DNA of 64,000 nucleotides from Helicobacter pylori. Its GTDB lineage: Bacteria > Campylobacterota > Campylobacteria > Campylobacterales > Helicobacteraceae. Where the stretch lies: assembly GCF_016748675.1 (NCBI RefSeq), contig NZ_CP051534.1, positions 1,364,001-1,428,000 on the forward strand. The letters are read 5' to 3'. Shown one piece after another: positions 38,951 through 49,916 of the stretch. Under the pieces are notes generated by a model. The model was given only the letters and a program-made list of their open reading frames with translations. It had not been told where the DNA came from and ran no database searches. Every line of letters starts with the position of its first letter. Positions within the stretch are counted from its first letter, which is position 1. Both the position numbers and the translations under genes were made by a program.

Positions 38951-39828
38951 TGAGAGAACTTTTTAAAAGCGTTAGAGGGTTTTTGAACCTTCTTAGAATG
39001 ATTTTCCCCGAGCACCTTCAAAACGCCTTTTTGGGGTTAAGCGAATTGTTTTACTACGCTTCCAGCTTGAGTTTTTATACGATTTTATCTTTATCGCCTA
39101 TTTTGTTGTTTGTGTTTAGTCTTTTTGTGTCTCATTATTTGCAAGCGCATAGCGGTGAAATGGAAGCCTTGATTTTCCCCAACGCTCCTAAACTCATTGG
39201 TGCAATTAAGGATTTTTTAGAAAATTTTAAAAAAACAGACATGACTTTAGGCACGCTTGAAGAGGTGTCCATTGTGGTGGCGTTGGTGCTTTTTTGTGAA
39301 AACTACCGCTCCATCGCATCAAAAATTTTTGATGCAAAGCCCAGAGATTATGCGCATTTTAAGGGTAAAGAAATCTTTTTATTTTGGGGTTTTGGCACGA
39401 CTTTAGTGTTTTTATTCGCTCTGCCTTTGGTGGTGTTTTTTGATATTAAGATCCAAGTGTTTTTTGAAGATAAAGATTCAAGCTTGTTGCATGTTTTAAG
39501 ATGGATAGGCACTTATGCGTTTTTTTTGATCCTTTTTACCATTCCCACGAATAAGGTGTTTAAACATTATTTTTGGGTGTTTTTATGGGTGTTTTTTACG
39601 AGCGTTTCTTGGCATGTGCTGAAATGGGCTTTCACCTATTATGTGTTATACAACCGCACCTACCATGAGCTGTATGGGAGCGTTTCTATTTTGTGGTTTT
39701 TGATGAGTTGGGTGTATGTGAGCTGGCTTGTGATTTTAATTGGCATGTATGGGTGTAAAATGTGCGACACATTCGATCCTAAAGCAGTGTTTAAGAAATT
39801 TTTAGGCTTTTTTAAAAAAGAAACTTGA
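38950..39828 (+). CDS. YihY/virulence factor BrkB-family membrane protein
   Basis: 292 aa inner-membrane protein with about six hydrophobic helices and the family block LSFYTILSLSPILLFVFS near residues 35-52. Once annotated as RNase BN (rbn), a name now known to belong to another protein; the true role of YihY proteins is unclear. It is translationally coupled to bioB by overlapping stop and start. Confidence 0.85.
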   Translation: MRELFKSVRGFLNLLRMIFPEHLQNAFLGLSELFYYASSLSFYTILSLSPILLFVFSLFVSHYLQAHSGEMEALIFPNAPKLIGAIKDFLENFKKTDMTLGTLEEVSIVVALVLFCENYRSIASKIFDAKPRDYAHFKGKEIFLFWGFGTTLVFLFALPLVVFFDIKIQVFFEDKDSSLLHVLRWIGTYAFFLILFTIPTNKVFKHYFWVFLWVFFTSVSWHVLKWAFTYYVLYNRTYHELYGSVSILWFLMSWVYVSWLVILIGMYGCKMCDTFDPKAVFKKFLGFFKKET

Positions 39829-39850
39829 TGAAAAAAGTTTTCTTTTAGAT
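39811..39850 (+). terminator. Probable terminator of bioB operon
   Basis: AAAAGAAACTT and AAGTTTTCTTTT arms around the stop codon of the YihY-family gene, followed by TTTTAG-like sequence. AT-rich stem. Confidence 0.4.
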
Positions 39851-40028
39851 CGGTTCTAAAAATCTAAAACACAAAAACCATTTCAACACACACTCCACAC
39901 CCCCCAAAAAACCCCAAACCAAAACAACTAAAAATAAAAAAAATGAAAAAAGCAACAGAAAAATAAAGCACTAAAATGTAATCAATAATGAAATCAAATA
40001 AAAAGCAAGACTAAAAAACATTTCCCTA

Positions 40029-40147
40029 TCCCTGCACCGACCTACATTCCCACTCTTGAAAAGAGCAGTATTATCAGCGATGAAGAGCTTGACTTCCAGG
40101 TTCGGAATGGTTAACTGGGTAGTTCCTCTTCTCTAAAGGCACAAGGA
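40029..40147 (-). rRNA. rrf: 5S ribosomal RNA
   Basis: About 119 nt. The conserved loop segment reading CCGAACCTGGAAGTCAAG on the - strand is present. The ends pair as the terminal helix (CCTTGTGCC with GGTGCAGGG), which sets the bounds. It follows the 23S gene by about 180 nt in the same transcript. The A-rich + strand to its left gives a U-rich run (TGTTTTTTAG) just after the 3' end, a possible terminator. Confidence 0.93.
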
Positions 40148-40329
40148 AAAGGGAGCTAAAGATAAAACGCGTTTACCCTTAACTCCCCTTTCTCTTTATA
40201 GGGAGCTGTTTTTAACAAAGAAGACAGTTAATAGCCTTTCATTTTAAAAAGAATGGATAGTATCTCATTCCTCATTAAAGTTTAACCCTATAAAAGTCTT
40301 CATAAAACTCCAACTCTCTTACACTCAGT

Positions 40330-43353
<3,024 letters not shown>

Positions 43354-43373
43354 AATGAATATAAGACAGAGTT

Positions 43374-43379
43374 ATTGTA
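43374..43379 (-). promoter_or_regulatory. Candidate -10 of the 23S-5S rRNA operon
   Basis: TACAAT on the - strand about 20 bp before the processing stem, with AT-rich sequence (TAAAAGTAAAGTAAAA) just upstream that could serve as an UP-type element. The assignment is by position. Confidence 0.4.
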
Positions 43380-43451
43380 GTTTTACTTTACTTTTACATA
43401 GGCTATTAACAATGTTAAATCAAATAACTTCGTTTTTCTTCAAAAACTTGC

Positions 43452-43457
43452 TATAAT
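43452..43457 (+). promoter_or_regulatory. Extended -10 promoter diverging from the rRNA operon
   Basis: TGCTATAAT on the + strand. Downstream there is only a four-codon ORF (ATG at about 43495, stop TAA) and then roughly 800 bp without a convincing gene, so the transcript is either a small RNA or a long leader of the DUF262 operon. Confidence 0.55.
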
Positions 43458-43702
43458 CGCTCTTGAATGTTAAACCCTTTAAAGAAGACTAAAAATGCTT
43501 GATCCCTAATCTTTTTATAACGCTCAAGTTTTACCAACTAGTGGGCTTTTATTTAAAGCTTTTTAGCTTGTAGAACTTGCTTGAGTGGTTTCAAATTAAA
43601 GAACTTTTTAAAGCTTGTCTTTAAAAACGAAATGTAATTATAGACATGCAATGCTTAAAGTTTGCTTAAAGTTTTTGGAATGTGAAAGAAATTTTAAAGT
43701 TT

Positions 43703-43778
43703 GAAAGAAAATTGAGAGTTTGGAAGGAATTTTAGAGTTTGAAAGAAAATTGAGAGTTTGGAAGGAATTTTAGAGTTT
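43703..43778. repeat. 38-bp tandem repeat, two exact copies, with degenerate flanks
   Basis: Units 43703-43740 and 43741-43778 are identical (GAAAGAAAATTGAGAG...). Partial copies lie on either side from about 43683 to 43795, and the following 43800-43880 is built from repeated ATGATTGGAAAT-like words. No ORF or gene is supported here. Confidence 0.85.
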
Positions 43779-44070
43779 GGAAGGAATGGATAAAAGTTAT
43801 TGGAAATGATTGGGGAGTGATTGGGGAATGATTGGAAATTGTTGGAAATGATTGGAAATTGATGAAAATGATTTGGAAGGGGGGAGAGAATAAAGCTTTA
43901 AAATCAAACGCAAAGCTTTAAGATAAAACGCATCATCATCATAAAATAAAAACACATCATTAAAAAATAAAAAACACATCATTAAAAAATAAATACGCAC
44001 CATTAACCATTGATTAAATACCACTAGATACAACACTCCAAGTCATCTTTCTTTCAAAAAAGGGGTAGAA

Positions 44071-44307
44071 ATGGCATTCAACCATTCAACCATTCAACCA
44101 TTCAAACATTCAAGCAACGCTACCATACTTTTATCGCTTTTACAAAAACCTATTTAAAAATCCCCTACTCTTTATTATTCCTCTTTTCATTAACCCTATT
44201 ATTAACCATTTCATTAACCCGCACCGTAACATTTTTAAACCATTTGATTCCATAAGCCCCATTTTTCAATCAGTGGGGTTTACAGAGTTAAATTTAAAGG
44301 AGAGATG
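44071..44307 (+). pseudogene. Possible small ORF with 8-bp ATTCAACC repeat, out of frame
   Basis: ATG at 44071 after AGGGGT, followed at once by five ATTCAACC-type units (44076-44115; the last two vary). The ATG frame stops after 28 codons. Another frame is open from the repeat to a TGA overlapping the ATGATG start of the DUF262 gene and encodes a hydrophobic, basic peptide. Gain of one unit, or loss of two, would join them. The sequence is AT-rich, so chance is possible. Confidence 0.3.
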
Positions 44308-46041
44308 ATGGCAAAAGTAGAAGTGGAGTTAAAAAAACTCCATCAAATTTTAGTGGATGCTGAATATTTTTATCAGGTTCCCGATTACCAACGCCCTTAT
44401 GTGTGGGATAAGGATCATTTAGGGGCTTTGATTGATGATTTAGTGGGCAGCTATACCAACAATAGAGAAGATGAATATTTTTGCGGCTCTATTGTGATTG
44501 CTGAAAATCCAAAAGATAAAAGATGGGATGTTGTGGATGGCCAACAGAGGCTAACGAGTTTTATCATTCTGGCTTGCACGATTTTAAAGCTTTATAAACA
44601 CAGGTTAGGGCAAAAATCTAAAGATTTTATTGAAGGGAGTATTTATGATAAATACGATAAAGAAAAAGAGCGTCTGAAGTTTTTAACCGCTCAAAATTAC
44701 AACAGCATTTTTGAAAACACGGTGTTAAAGAATTTGGAATTTGAAGACAACATTAAAAAGAGCGAGTGGAATAAGAAATTTGAAGAAAACACTTATTTGC
44801 GTAACGCTTATTATTTTAGAGAGCTATTGAATGAGAGCATGGAAAATGGTTCCATAAGCGATATGGATGATTTTGTCAAGTGGTTTTATGAACACATTGC
44901 TTTGACTAGGATCATTTGTTTTGAGCAAGACAGCGCGATGCAAATCTTTCAAGTGTTAAACGACAGAGGCCAGCCCTTAAGCCCTATTGATATTTTAAAA
45001 TCCAGTTTGATGCAAGAAATCAAGCAAGATAGTGAAAAGCGTAAGGATTTTATAACCACTTGGGACAAATTGGTTGAAGCTTGCAAGAGCATTGAAGGCA
45101 TAGATATTGATTTGGAAGACTTTTTTAACATGTATTTAGAATACGCTGATCCTAGTTCTTCTAAAAAGAGAGCCGATAAGGGATTAAAAAAGGTGTTCAA
45201 AGACAGCAAAAAAGACGCTTGCGAGTTTATTTATGGCATTAGCGAGTTCATGAAGTCTTATACCGATTTGTTAAAAAAACAAGACCGATACATTTACTTA
45301 TTAAGATACCTTCCCTCCAGATATTGGGCCAGTATTTTAACGACAGCCCTTTATGTCAAATACCCTGATTTTGACGCTTTGAAAAGGCTTTTGGTGTCTT
45401 ATTATTATCAAACTTGGATTGCAGGAGGCACGATCACGCGCATCAAGTAAACGAGTATCAACACTATCAAAAATGTTAAAAGCAATAAAGACATTGAAAC
45501 CATTCAAGAGCTTATACTGGATAATATAGAATCTTATAACACCTTTAACCAATACCACTATAACTTATGGGATAGTTATTCTGTTTATCCTAGCAAATGG
45601 TTACGCCCTGTCTTAGCCCTAGCTAACTATTTCATGGCAGATGAAGAGAAACCCCATTTTATCGTTATGGATGCCGAAACCCAAGTGGAGCATATTTTGC
45701 CCCAAAAACCCAAAAGAGGCAGTCAATGGAACGCGGATTTTGACAAAGAAAAAAGAGAAGAATGGGTAAATAATATCGCGAATTTAACCCTTTTAAAGCA
45801 CAAAAAGAACGCAAAAGCCTTAAACATGGATTTTGATGAAAAAAGAAAAATTTATGGTGGCAAAGACCCAAGCAAAGTGATTAGCTGTTATGACATCACT
45901 AAAGAATTGTATAGCGACTATAGGAAGTGGGACGAGAAGTCTCTCCAAAAGCGACACGACTTTTTGTATGAAATTATCACGCCCATTTTACACATAGAAG
46001 GGCAAGAAGAGGAATATGAAGATGATTTTGATCTAGAATGA
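44305..46041 (+). pseudogene. DUF262/DUF1524 (GmrSD-like) nuclease gene with in-frame stop
   Basis: The N-terminal DUF262 domain has YQRPYVW (28-34) and VDGQQRLTS (77-85), the nucleotide-hydrolysing motif of GmrS/DndB-related proteins. The C-terminal DUF1524 HNH-like domain has VEHILPQ (His about 463) and the following NNIANLTLL...N pattern. The two are in one frame but codon 382 is TAA (45448-45450), after which the same frame stays open to 46041. A CAA-to-TAA change would explain it. Such proteins form type IV restriction or phage-defence nucleases. The start has AAAGGAGAG. Two fragments of 381 aa and at most 196 aa could be made; whether they are active is unknown. Confidence 0.85.
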
Positions 46042-46082
46042 TTGAAAATCATCAAGCATAAAAACAACAAAGGGGCTAATCA

Positions 46083-47336
46083 ATGCCTAAAAAAGAGCTA
46101 TTAAAGATGTCAAAGAAAAGGATTTTTAAAGACTTCTTAAAAGAAGCCAAACAACACCGCCCCATTGTTTTCTATACAGATAATGATTGTGATGGCATGT
46201 TAGCTGGCAGCGTTTTAATGTCTATGTGTTACAGATTGGGTATTAAAGATTTCTTTTTCTTTAGCCCCTTAAGGAATGCGCATGGCTATGGTTTCACCGA
46301 TTTAGCCATAAATGATTTATTGTCTAAACCTTGTATCTTTAACCCTAAAACCAATCAATTAGTCCGCCTAGATTGCATTAAAAGCCAATTTCAAAAAGAC
46401 CCCTTATTGTTTAGCGCTGATTTGGGGGCGGATTTGGCCACTAACACCGAATTACAAGAAATCTTATTAGAGCGTTTTGAACAATGCATCATCACAGACC
46501 ACCATAAGAGTTTTGAAGTTGATTTGATTGATGGAAATAAAATCGCCTACATTAACCTGAATGATGAAAAAGACGCCAACTATTATAGTGGGGCTTTCAC
46601 AAGCGCTTTAGTGTTTAATCAAATCTTTCAAATACAAACCACTCCTTTAGAAGAAGAATTGATCGCTATCACGCTTTTAAGCGATCGCATTGATTTGGAT
46701 CATGGGGATAATTTGGATATGGTTTTGAATTTAGCGCCAGTTAAACATGAGCGCATTAAATGCTTTTTCAAAGACAAAGATCTTTCTTTAGCCCAAGACG
46801 ATTTAGATGGAATTTCTAACTTATACGGCTTTAATTGCATCAATTACATCAACGCTTTAAGCCGTTTGAGTGGGGCTAGAGAGTTTAAAGGTTGTTATAA
46901 TAGCTATTTGCACTATCTGGTTTTAAAGCATTTCAACCCCATAAACGATCCACGCTTAAGCATCTTTAATGTTAAGGAATTCAAAAGATACAACGACATT
47001 AAAAAGAAAATGGTGAAAGAAAGCGAAGAAAACGCTCAAATTTTTCCTTGTAACAAAATATTAGTGGCTCTTTTAGATGAAAGCTGTTCTATTAAAGTGG
47101 GTGTCAGCGGTTTAGTGGCTAATAACTTTTTAAAAAAATACCCTTCCAATCGCTCCCTTTGTATCTATAGAGACAATAAAGACGGGTATAGCGGTAGCGC
47201 TAGAGGCGATAGGAATTTTTTAAGCCAGATTAAAACCATTCCTTTAATACAAGCTGGCGGGCATGAGGAAGCTTTTGGGTTGAGCTTTGCAAAAGAGGAT
47301 TTTAAAAAAGTGATCAAAAGCTTACAAGCCTTATAA
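46083..47336 (+). CDS. DHH-family phosphoesterase
   Basis: 417 aa. N-terminal DHH domain with DNDCDG (33-38) and the signature Asp139-His-His in IITDHHKS; a C-terminal DHHA1-like part ends with GGHEEAFGLSF, the usual substrate-binding glycine segment. The fold is shared by RecJ exonuclease, nano-RNases and cyclic-dinucleotide phosphodiesterases; I cannot tell which substrate. It follows the DUF262 gene by 41 nt and precedes an unknown gene by 43 nt, so the three look like one operon. It lacks the extra OB domain of RecJ. Confidence 0.85.
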   Translation: MPKKELLKMSKKRIFKDFLKEAKQHRPIVFYTDNDCDGMLAGSVLMSMCYRLGIKDFFFFSPLRNAHGYGFTDLAINDLLSKPCIFNPKTNQLVRLDCIKSQFQKDPLLFSADLGADLATNTELQEILLERFEQCIITDHHKSFEVDLIDGNKIAYINLNDEKDANYYSGAFTSALVFNQIFQIQTTPLEEELIAITLLSDRIDLDHGDNLDMVLNLAPVKHERIKCFFKDKDLSLAQDDLDGISNLYGFNCINYINALSRLSGAREFKGCYNSYLHYLVLKHFNPINDPRLSIFNVKEFKRYNDIKKKMVKESEENAQIFPCNKILVALLDESCSIKVGVSGLVANNFLKKYPSNRSLCIYRDNKDGYSGSARGDRNFLSQIKTIPLIQAGGHEEAFGLSFAKEDFKKVIKSLQAL

Positions 47337-47379
47337 AGTCAAATAACGCTAAGGCTGAATTTAAAAAAGAGGACTTGAC

Positions 47380-48078
47380 ATGTTGTTGGATTATGATTTT
47401 TTATTGTTATTGAATGATGAGAGCGGGAAGCCAACCAGATACTACTATTTGTTACAAGATTTTGAAAAGGATTTTGTGGCTAGTAAAGTGGCTCAAAATA
47501 GAGCGAAGCGATTCGTTAAGGAAATCATTGGGAGCAAGAAAGCCTCTAAAACTAAAAACAGCGCCATTGCAGTTTCTAACACAAAGGCTTCTGCTATTAA
47601 GAACGAAACGATTGGAAACGGCGATCTTAAAAAGGCATGTGAAAAAATCAAAAGCGGACTACCCTTTGGGATCATCTCAGCCTTTAGACCCTTTAAAGAC
47701 GCTTTTTACAGAGATTTCAATCATAATGAGCAAAAATTACTGATAGGGGTGGCTAAAAGCGGTTGCATTCAATCTAGCACTGATAGACTGGCTCAGCTAA
47801 AAACACGCTTACTCTATTGGCAAGACAAATCTGTTAAAGTGGATTGGGATAAACCCATTTTGATTAAGGACTTCTTTAAAGGCAATAATTACCTTTATAG
47901 GAGGCTTTGTTTTTTATTGGGGAAGCATTTTATGGATAGATTTTTAAAGAATAACGCTCTGATGAGGAGTATCTTAAAGAATTGGATAATGATGAGGAAT
48001 TGTCTAAAAACTCCGATGAGTGGTTTTCTAGTTTGTAAAACTAACCTCCCCCCATGTGGGGTGGCTCTCTTTTTTTAA
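47380..48078 (+). CDS. Unknown protein (HP1412-like), probable C-terminal frameshift
   Basis: 232 aa as read. No domain recognised. The N-terminal 80 residues are basic (Lys/Ala-rich, KKASKTKNSAIAVSNTKASA), followed by a compact region with GLPFGIISAFRPFKD and WQDKSVKVDWDKPILIKDFFKG. From about 47955 the read frame becomes unlikely (Met/Leu/Cys-rich), while another frame gives an acidic tail RSDEEYLKELDNDEELSK ending at a TAA at 48036-48038. I infer a one- or two-base indel near 47955. Cotranscription with the DHH gene is likely. Confidence 0.6.
   Translation: MLLDYDFLLLLNDESGKPTRYYYLLQDFEKDFVASKVAQNRAKRFVKEIIGSKKASKTKNSAIAVSNTKASAIKNETIGNGDLKKACEKIKSGLPFGIISAFRPFKDAFYRDFNHNEQKLLIGVAKSGCIQSSTDRLAQLKTRLLYWQDKSVKVDWDKPILIKDFFKGNNYLYRRLCFLLGKHFMDRFLKNNALMRSILKNWIMMRNCLKTPMSGFLVCKTNLPPCGVALFF
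48047..48078 (+). terminator. Rho-independent terminator
   Basis: GC-rich hairpin CCTCCCCCCATGTGGGGTGG followed by CTCTTTTTTT. It ends the DUF262-DHH-unknown operon and overlaps the shifted reading of the last gene, another hint that the true stop is at 48038. Confidence 0.8.
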
Positions 48079-48163
48079 TCTCTTATTTTTCTTTTTTTCT
48101 TCTCCCCCTAACCTGTCCATTTAATTTGGAAGGGCTTTAATCTTAAAACCCTATCTTTGCGCG

Positions 48164-48610
48164 TTATTTCGCATTCAAAAGGCGTTTTTCTTTAAATTCC
48201 TGGTATTCTTTGATCGCATAATTCACAAAGGGCTTGATCGCAATCCCGCCCCTAGAGGCAAAATCCCCATACGCTTCCAGATACTTTGGCTCTAGCAATC
48301 GGACTAAATCTAATAATATCGTATTGATACAGCTCTCATGAAAACTCCCATGGTTTCTGTAACTGAATAAATAGAGTTTTAAAGACTTGCTTTCTACCAT
48401 TTTATCTTTAGGGATATAGCGGATGTAGATAGTGCCAAAATCCGGCTGGGAAGTGATTGGGCAAAGGCTTGTAAATTCCTTGCATTCTAGCGTGATTAAG
48501 GGGTCTAAATTGGGGTTTGGGTTAGGGAAAGCTTCTAATAGCTGGCTGTTGTATTCAAAAATATAGGGCGTTTTAGCGCCTAAGGATTTGAGGTTTGATT
48601 CAGGGGTCAT
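48164..48610 (-). CDS. queF: NADPH-dependent 7-cyano-7-deazaguanine reductase
   Basis: 148 aa, the short YkvM-type QueF. Reduces preQ0 to preQ1 for queuosine in tRNA. The catalytic Cys is in FTSLCPITSQPDFG and the conserved E(S)KSLKLYLFSYRNHGSFHE motif binds NADPH. Divergent from rsfS. Confidence 0.93.
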   Translation of the reverse strand: MTPESNLKSLGAKTPYIFEYNSQLLEAFPNPNPNLDPLITLECKEFTSLCPITSQPDFGTIYIRYIPKDKMVESKSLKLYLFSYRNHGSFHESCINTILLDLVRLLEPKYLEAYGDFASRGGIAIKPFVNYAIKEYQEFKEKRLLNAK

Positions 48611-48631
48611 TAATCTTTCCTTGATTTAAGT

Positions 48632-48637
48632 TATAAT
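48632..48637 (+). promoter_or_regulatory. -10 promoter of rsfS-miaA
   Basis: TATAAT on the + strand, 33 bp before the rsfS ATG and immediately behind the divergent queF start. Confidence 0.5.
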
Positions 48638-48669
48638 AAGGCTATTTTAACCCATTTTTTAGGAAACTC

Positions 48670-49011
48670 ATGAACCAACGCATAGAAATGATTACGGCTT
48701 TATTAGATGAAAAAAAGGCTTTTGATATTACGCATATTGATTTGTCTAAAACCCCCTATTTAGTAGAAGATGTCATTATCGCTACCACGCTAGCGAATAA
48801 GCATGCCCTTTCTTTATTAGACGCGCTAAAAAACACCCTTAAGCCTTTAGGCGAAGTCTTTTACCAGATAGACGAGTCTAATGAAGAGTGGATCATTTTG
48901 GATTTAGGGGATTTGATGATCCATCTTTTCACCGAAGAATGCCGTAAAAAATTTGATTTAGAAGGGTTTTTGAACGCTTATAAAAGAGGGCTTCCTTATC
49001 AAAACGCCTAA
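48670..49011 (+). CDS. rsfS: Ribosomal silencing factor RsfS
   Basis: 113 aa, DUF143/Iojap family, which binds protein uL14 on the large subunit and blocks subunit joining in starvation. Conserved features: a central EEWIILDLGDLMIHLFTEECR stretch and C-terminal basic tail. AGGAAACTC precedes the ATG. It overlaps the miaA reading frame. Confidence 0.9.
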   Translation: MNQRIEMITALLDEKKAFDITHIDLSKTPYLVEDVIIATTLANKHALSLLDALKNTLKPLGEVFYQIDESNEEWIILDLGDLMIHLFTEECRKKFDLEGFLNAYKRGLPYQNA

Positions 49012-49912
49012 GAAACTCATCGCGCTTTTAGGGCCTAGCGGGAGCGGAAAAAGCGCTCTTTCTATTGAATTGGCCCAAGAATTAGACGCTGAAATCTTTT
49101 CTTTGGACTCTTTGAGTATTTATAAAGACATTAACATCGCTTCGGCTAAACCGAGCCTAAAAGAGCGAAAAAATATCAGGCATTACGCCCTAGATTACCT
49201 CAACATTGATGAAAAAAATAACGCTCCTCTTTTTAAAACCCTTTTAGAGAACGCTATTAAAGTATCCCAAAAAGAAATTTTACTCATTGTGGGAGGGAGC
49301 AGTTTTTACCTAAAATCCATTTTAGAAGGTTTGAGCAGCATGCCAAAAATTAGCGGTGAGGAGGCTGTAAAAATAGAGCGAGGAATCAGCGCCCTAGCCA
49401 ACCCTTACGCGTTTTTAAAATCCATTGACCCTAACATGGCTTTTAAAATCCATCCAAACGACACTTACCGCATCCATAAGGCTTTAGAAATCTTTTATGC
49501 CACCCACACGCCCCCAAGCGAGTATTTTAAAACTAACCCTAAAAAACCCTTTGAGCATGCTATCTCATTATTCGCTCTTTCTATTGAAAAAAGCGCGCTC
49601 CATAACAACATCAAACAGCGCACCAAAAACATGCTCCATTCAGGCCTTATAGAAGAAATCAAAGCCCTTTATATTAAATACCCTAAAGATTCGCAGCCTT
49701 TTAAAGCCATAGGCGTTAAAGAAAGTATTCTTTTTTTAGAAAAACAACTCACTTTAAAGGAGCTAGAAGAAGCGATTATCTCTAACACCATGAAATTAGC
49801 CAAGCGCCAAAACACTTTCAATAAAACCCAATTCAATAACCTTTATGTGGGGGGCGTTGGAGAAGTTAGGCATGCGATTTTAAAACACTCAAAAAGCGGT
49901 ATTAAAGGATAA
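48998..49912 (+). CDS. miaA: tRNA dimethylallyltransferase
   Basis: Adds dimethylallyl to A37 of UNN-reading tRNAs. P-loop GPSGSGKSA near the N-terminus, then LDSLSIYKDINIASAKPS, GGSSFYLKSILEG and the C-terminal KRQNTF segment: full-length family pattern, about 304 aa. No ATG, GTG or TTG occurs in frame between the upstream in-frame stop and the P-loop; the first is a TTG at 49070, which would remove the P-loop. The coordinate 48998 is an ATC in ATC-AAA-ACG and marks only where the conserved protein plausibly begins, inside the end of rsfS. Initiation by a rare codon through coupling, or a sequence change, is inferred. Confidence 0.82.
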   Translation: MKTPKKLIALLGPSGSGKSALSIELAQELDAEIFSLDSLSIYKDINIASAKPSLKERKNIRHYALDYLNIDEKNNAPLFKTLLENAIKVSQKEILLIVGGSSFYLKSILEGLSSMPKISGEEAVKIERGISALANPYAFLKSIDPNMAFKIHPNDTYRIHKALEIFYATHTPPSEYFKTNPKKPFEHAISLFALSIEKSALHNNIKQRTKNMLHSGLIEEIKALYIKYPKDSQPFKAIGVKESILFLEKQLTLKELEEAIISNTMKLAKRQNTFNKTQFNNLYVGGVGEVRHAILKHSKSGIKG

Positions 49913-49916
49913 CCTA

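Noticed and set aside
43797-44036. 79-aa open frame on the - strand
   Set aside because: It is low-complexity repeat translation with no ribosome site.
43703-44115. CRISPR array
   Set aside because: Repeats are direct tandem units without unique spacers and no cas genes are nearby.
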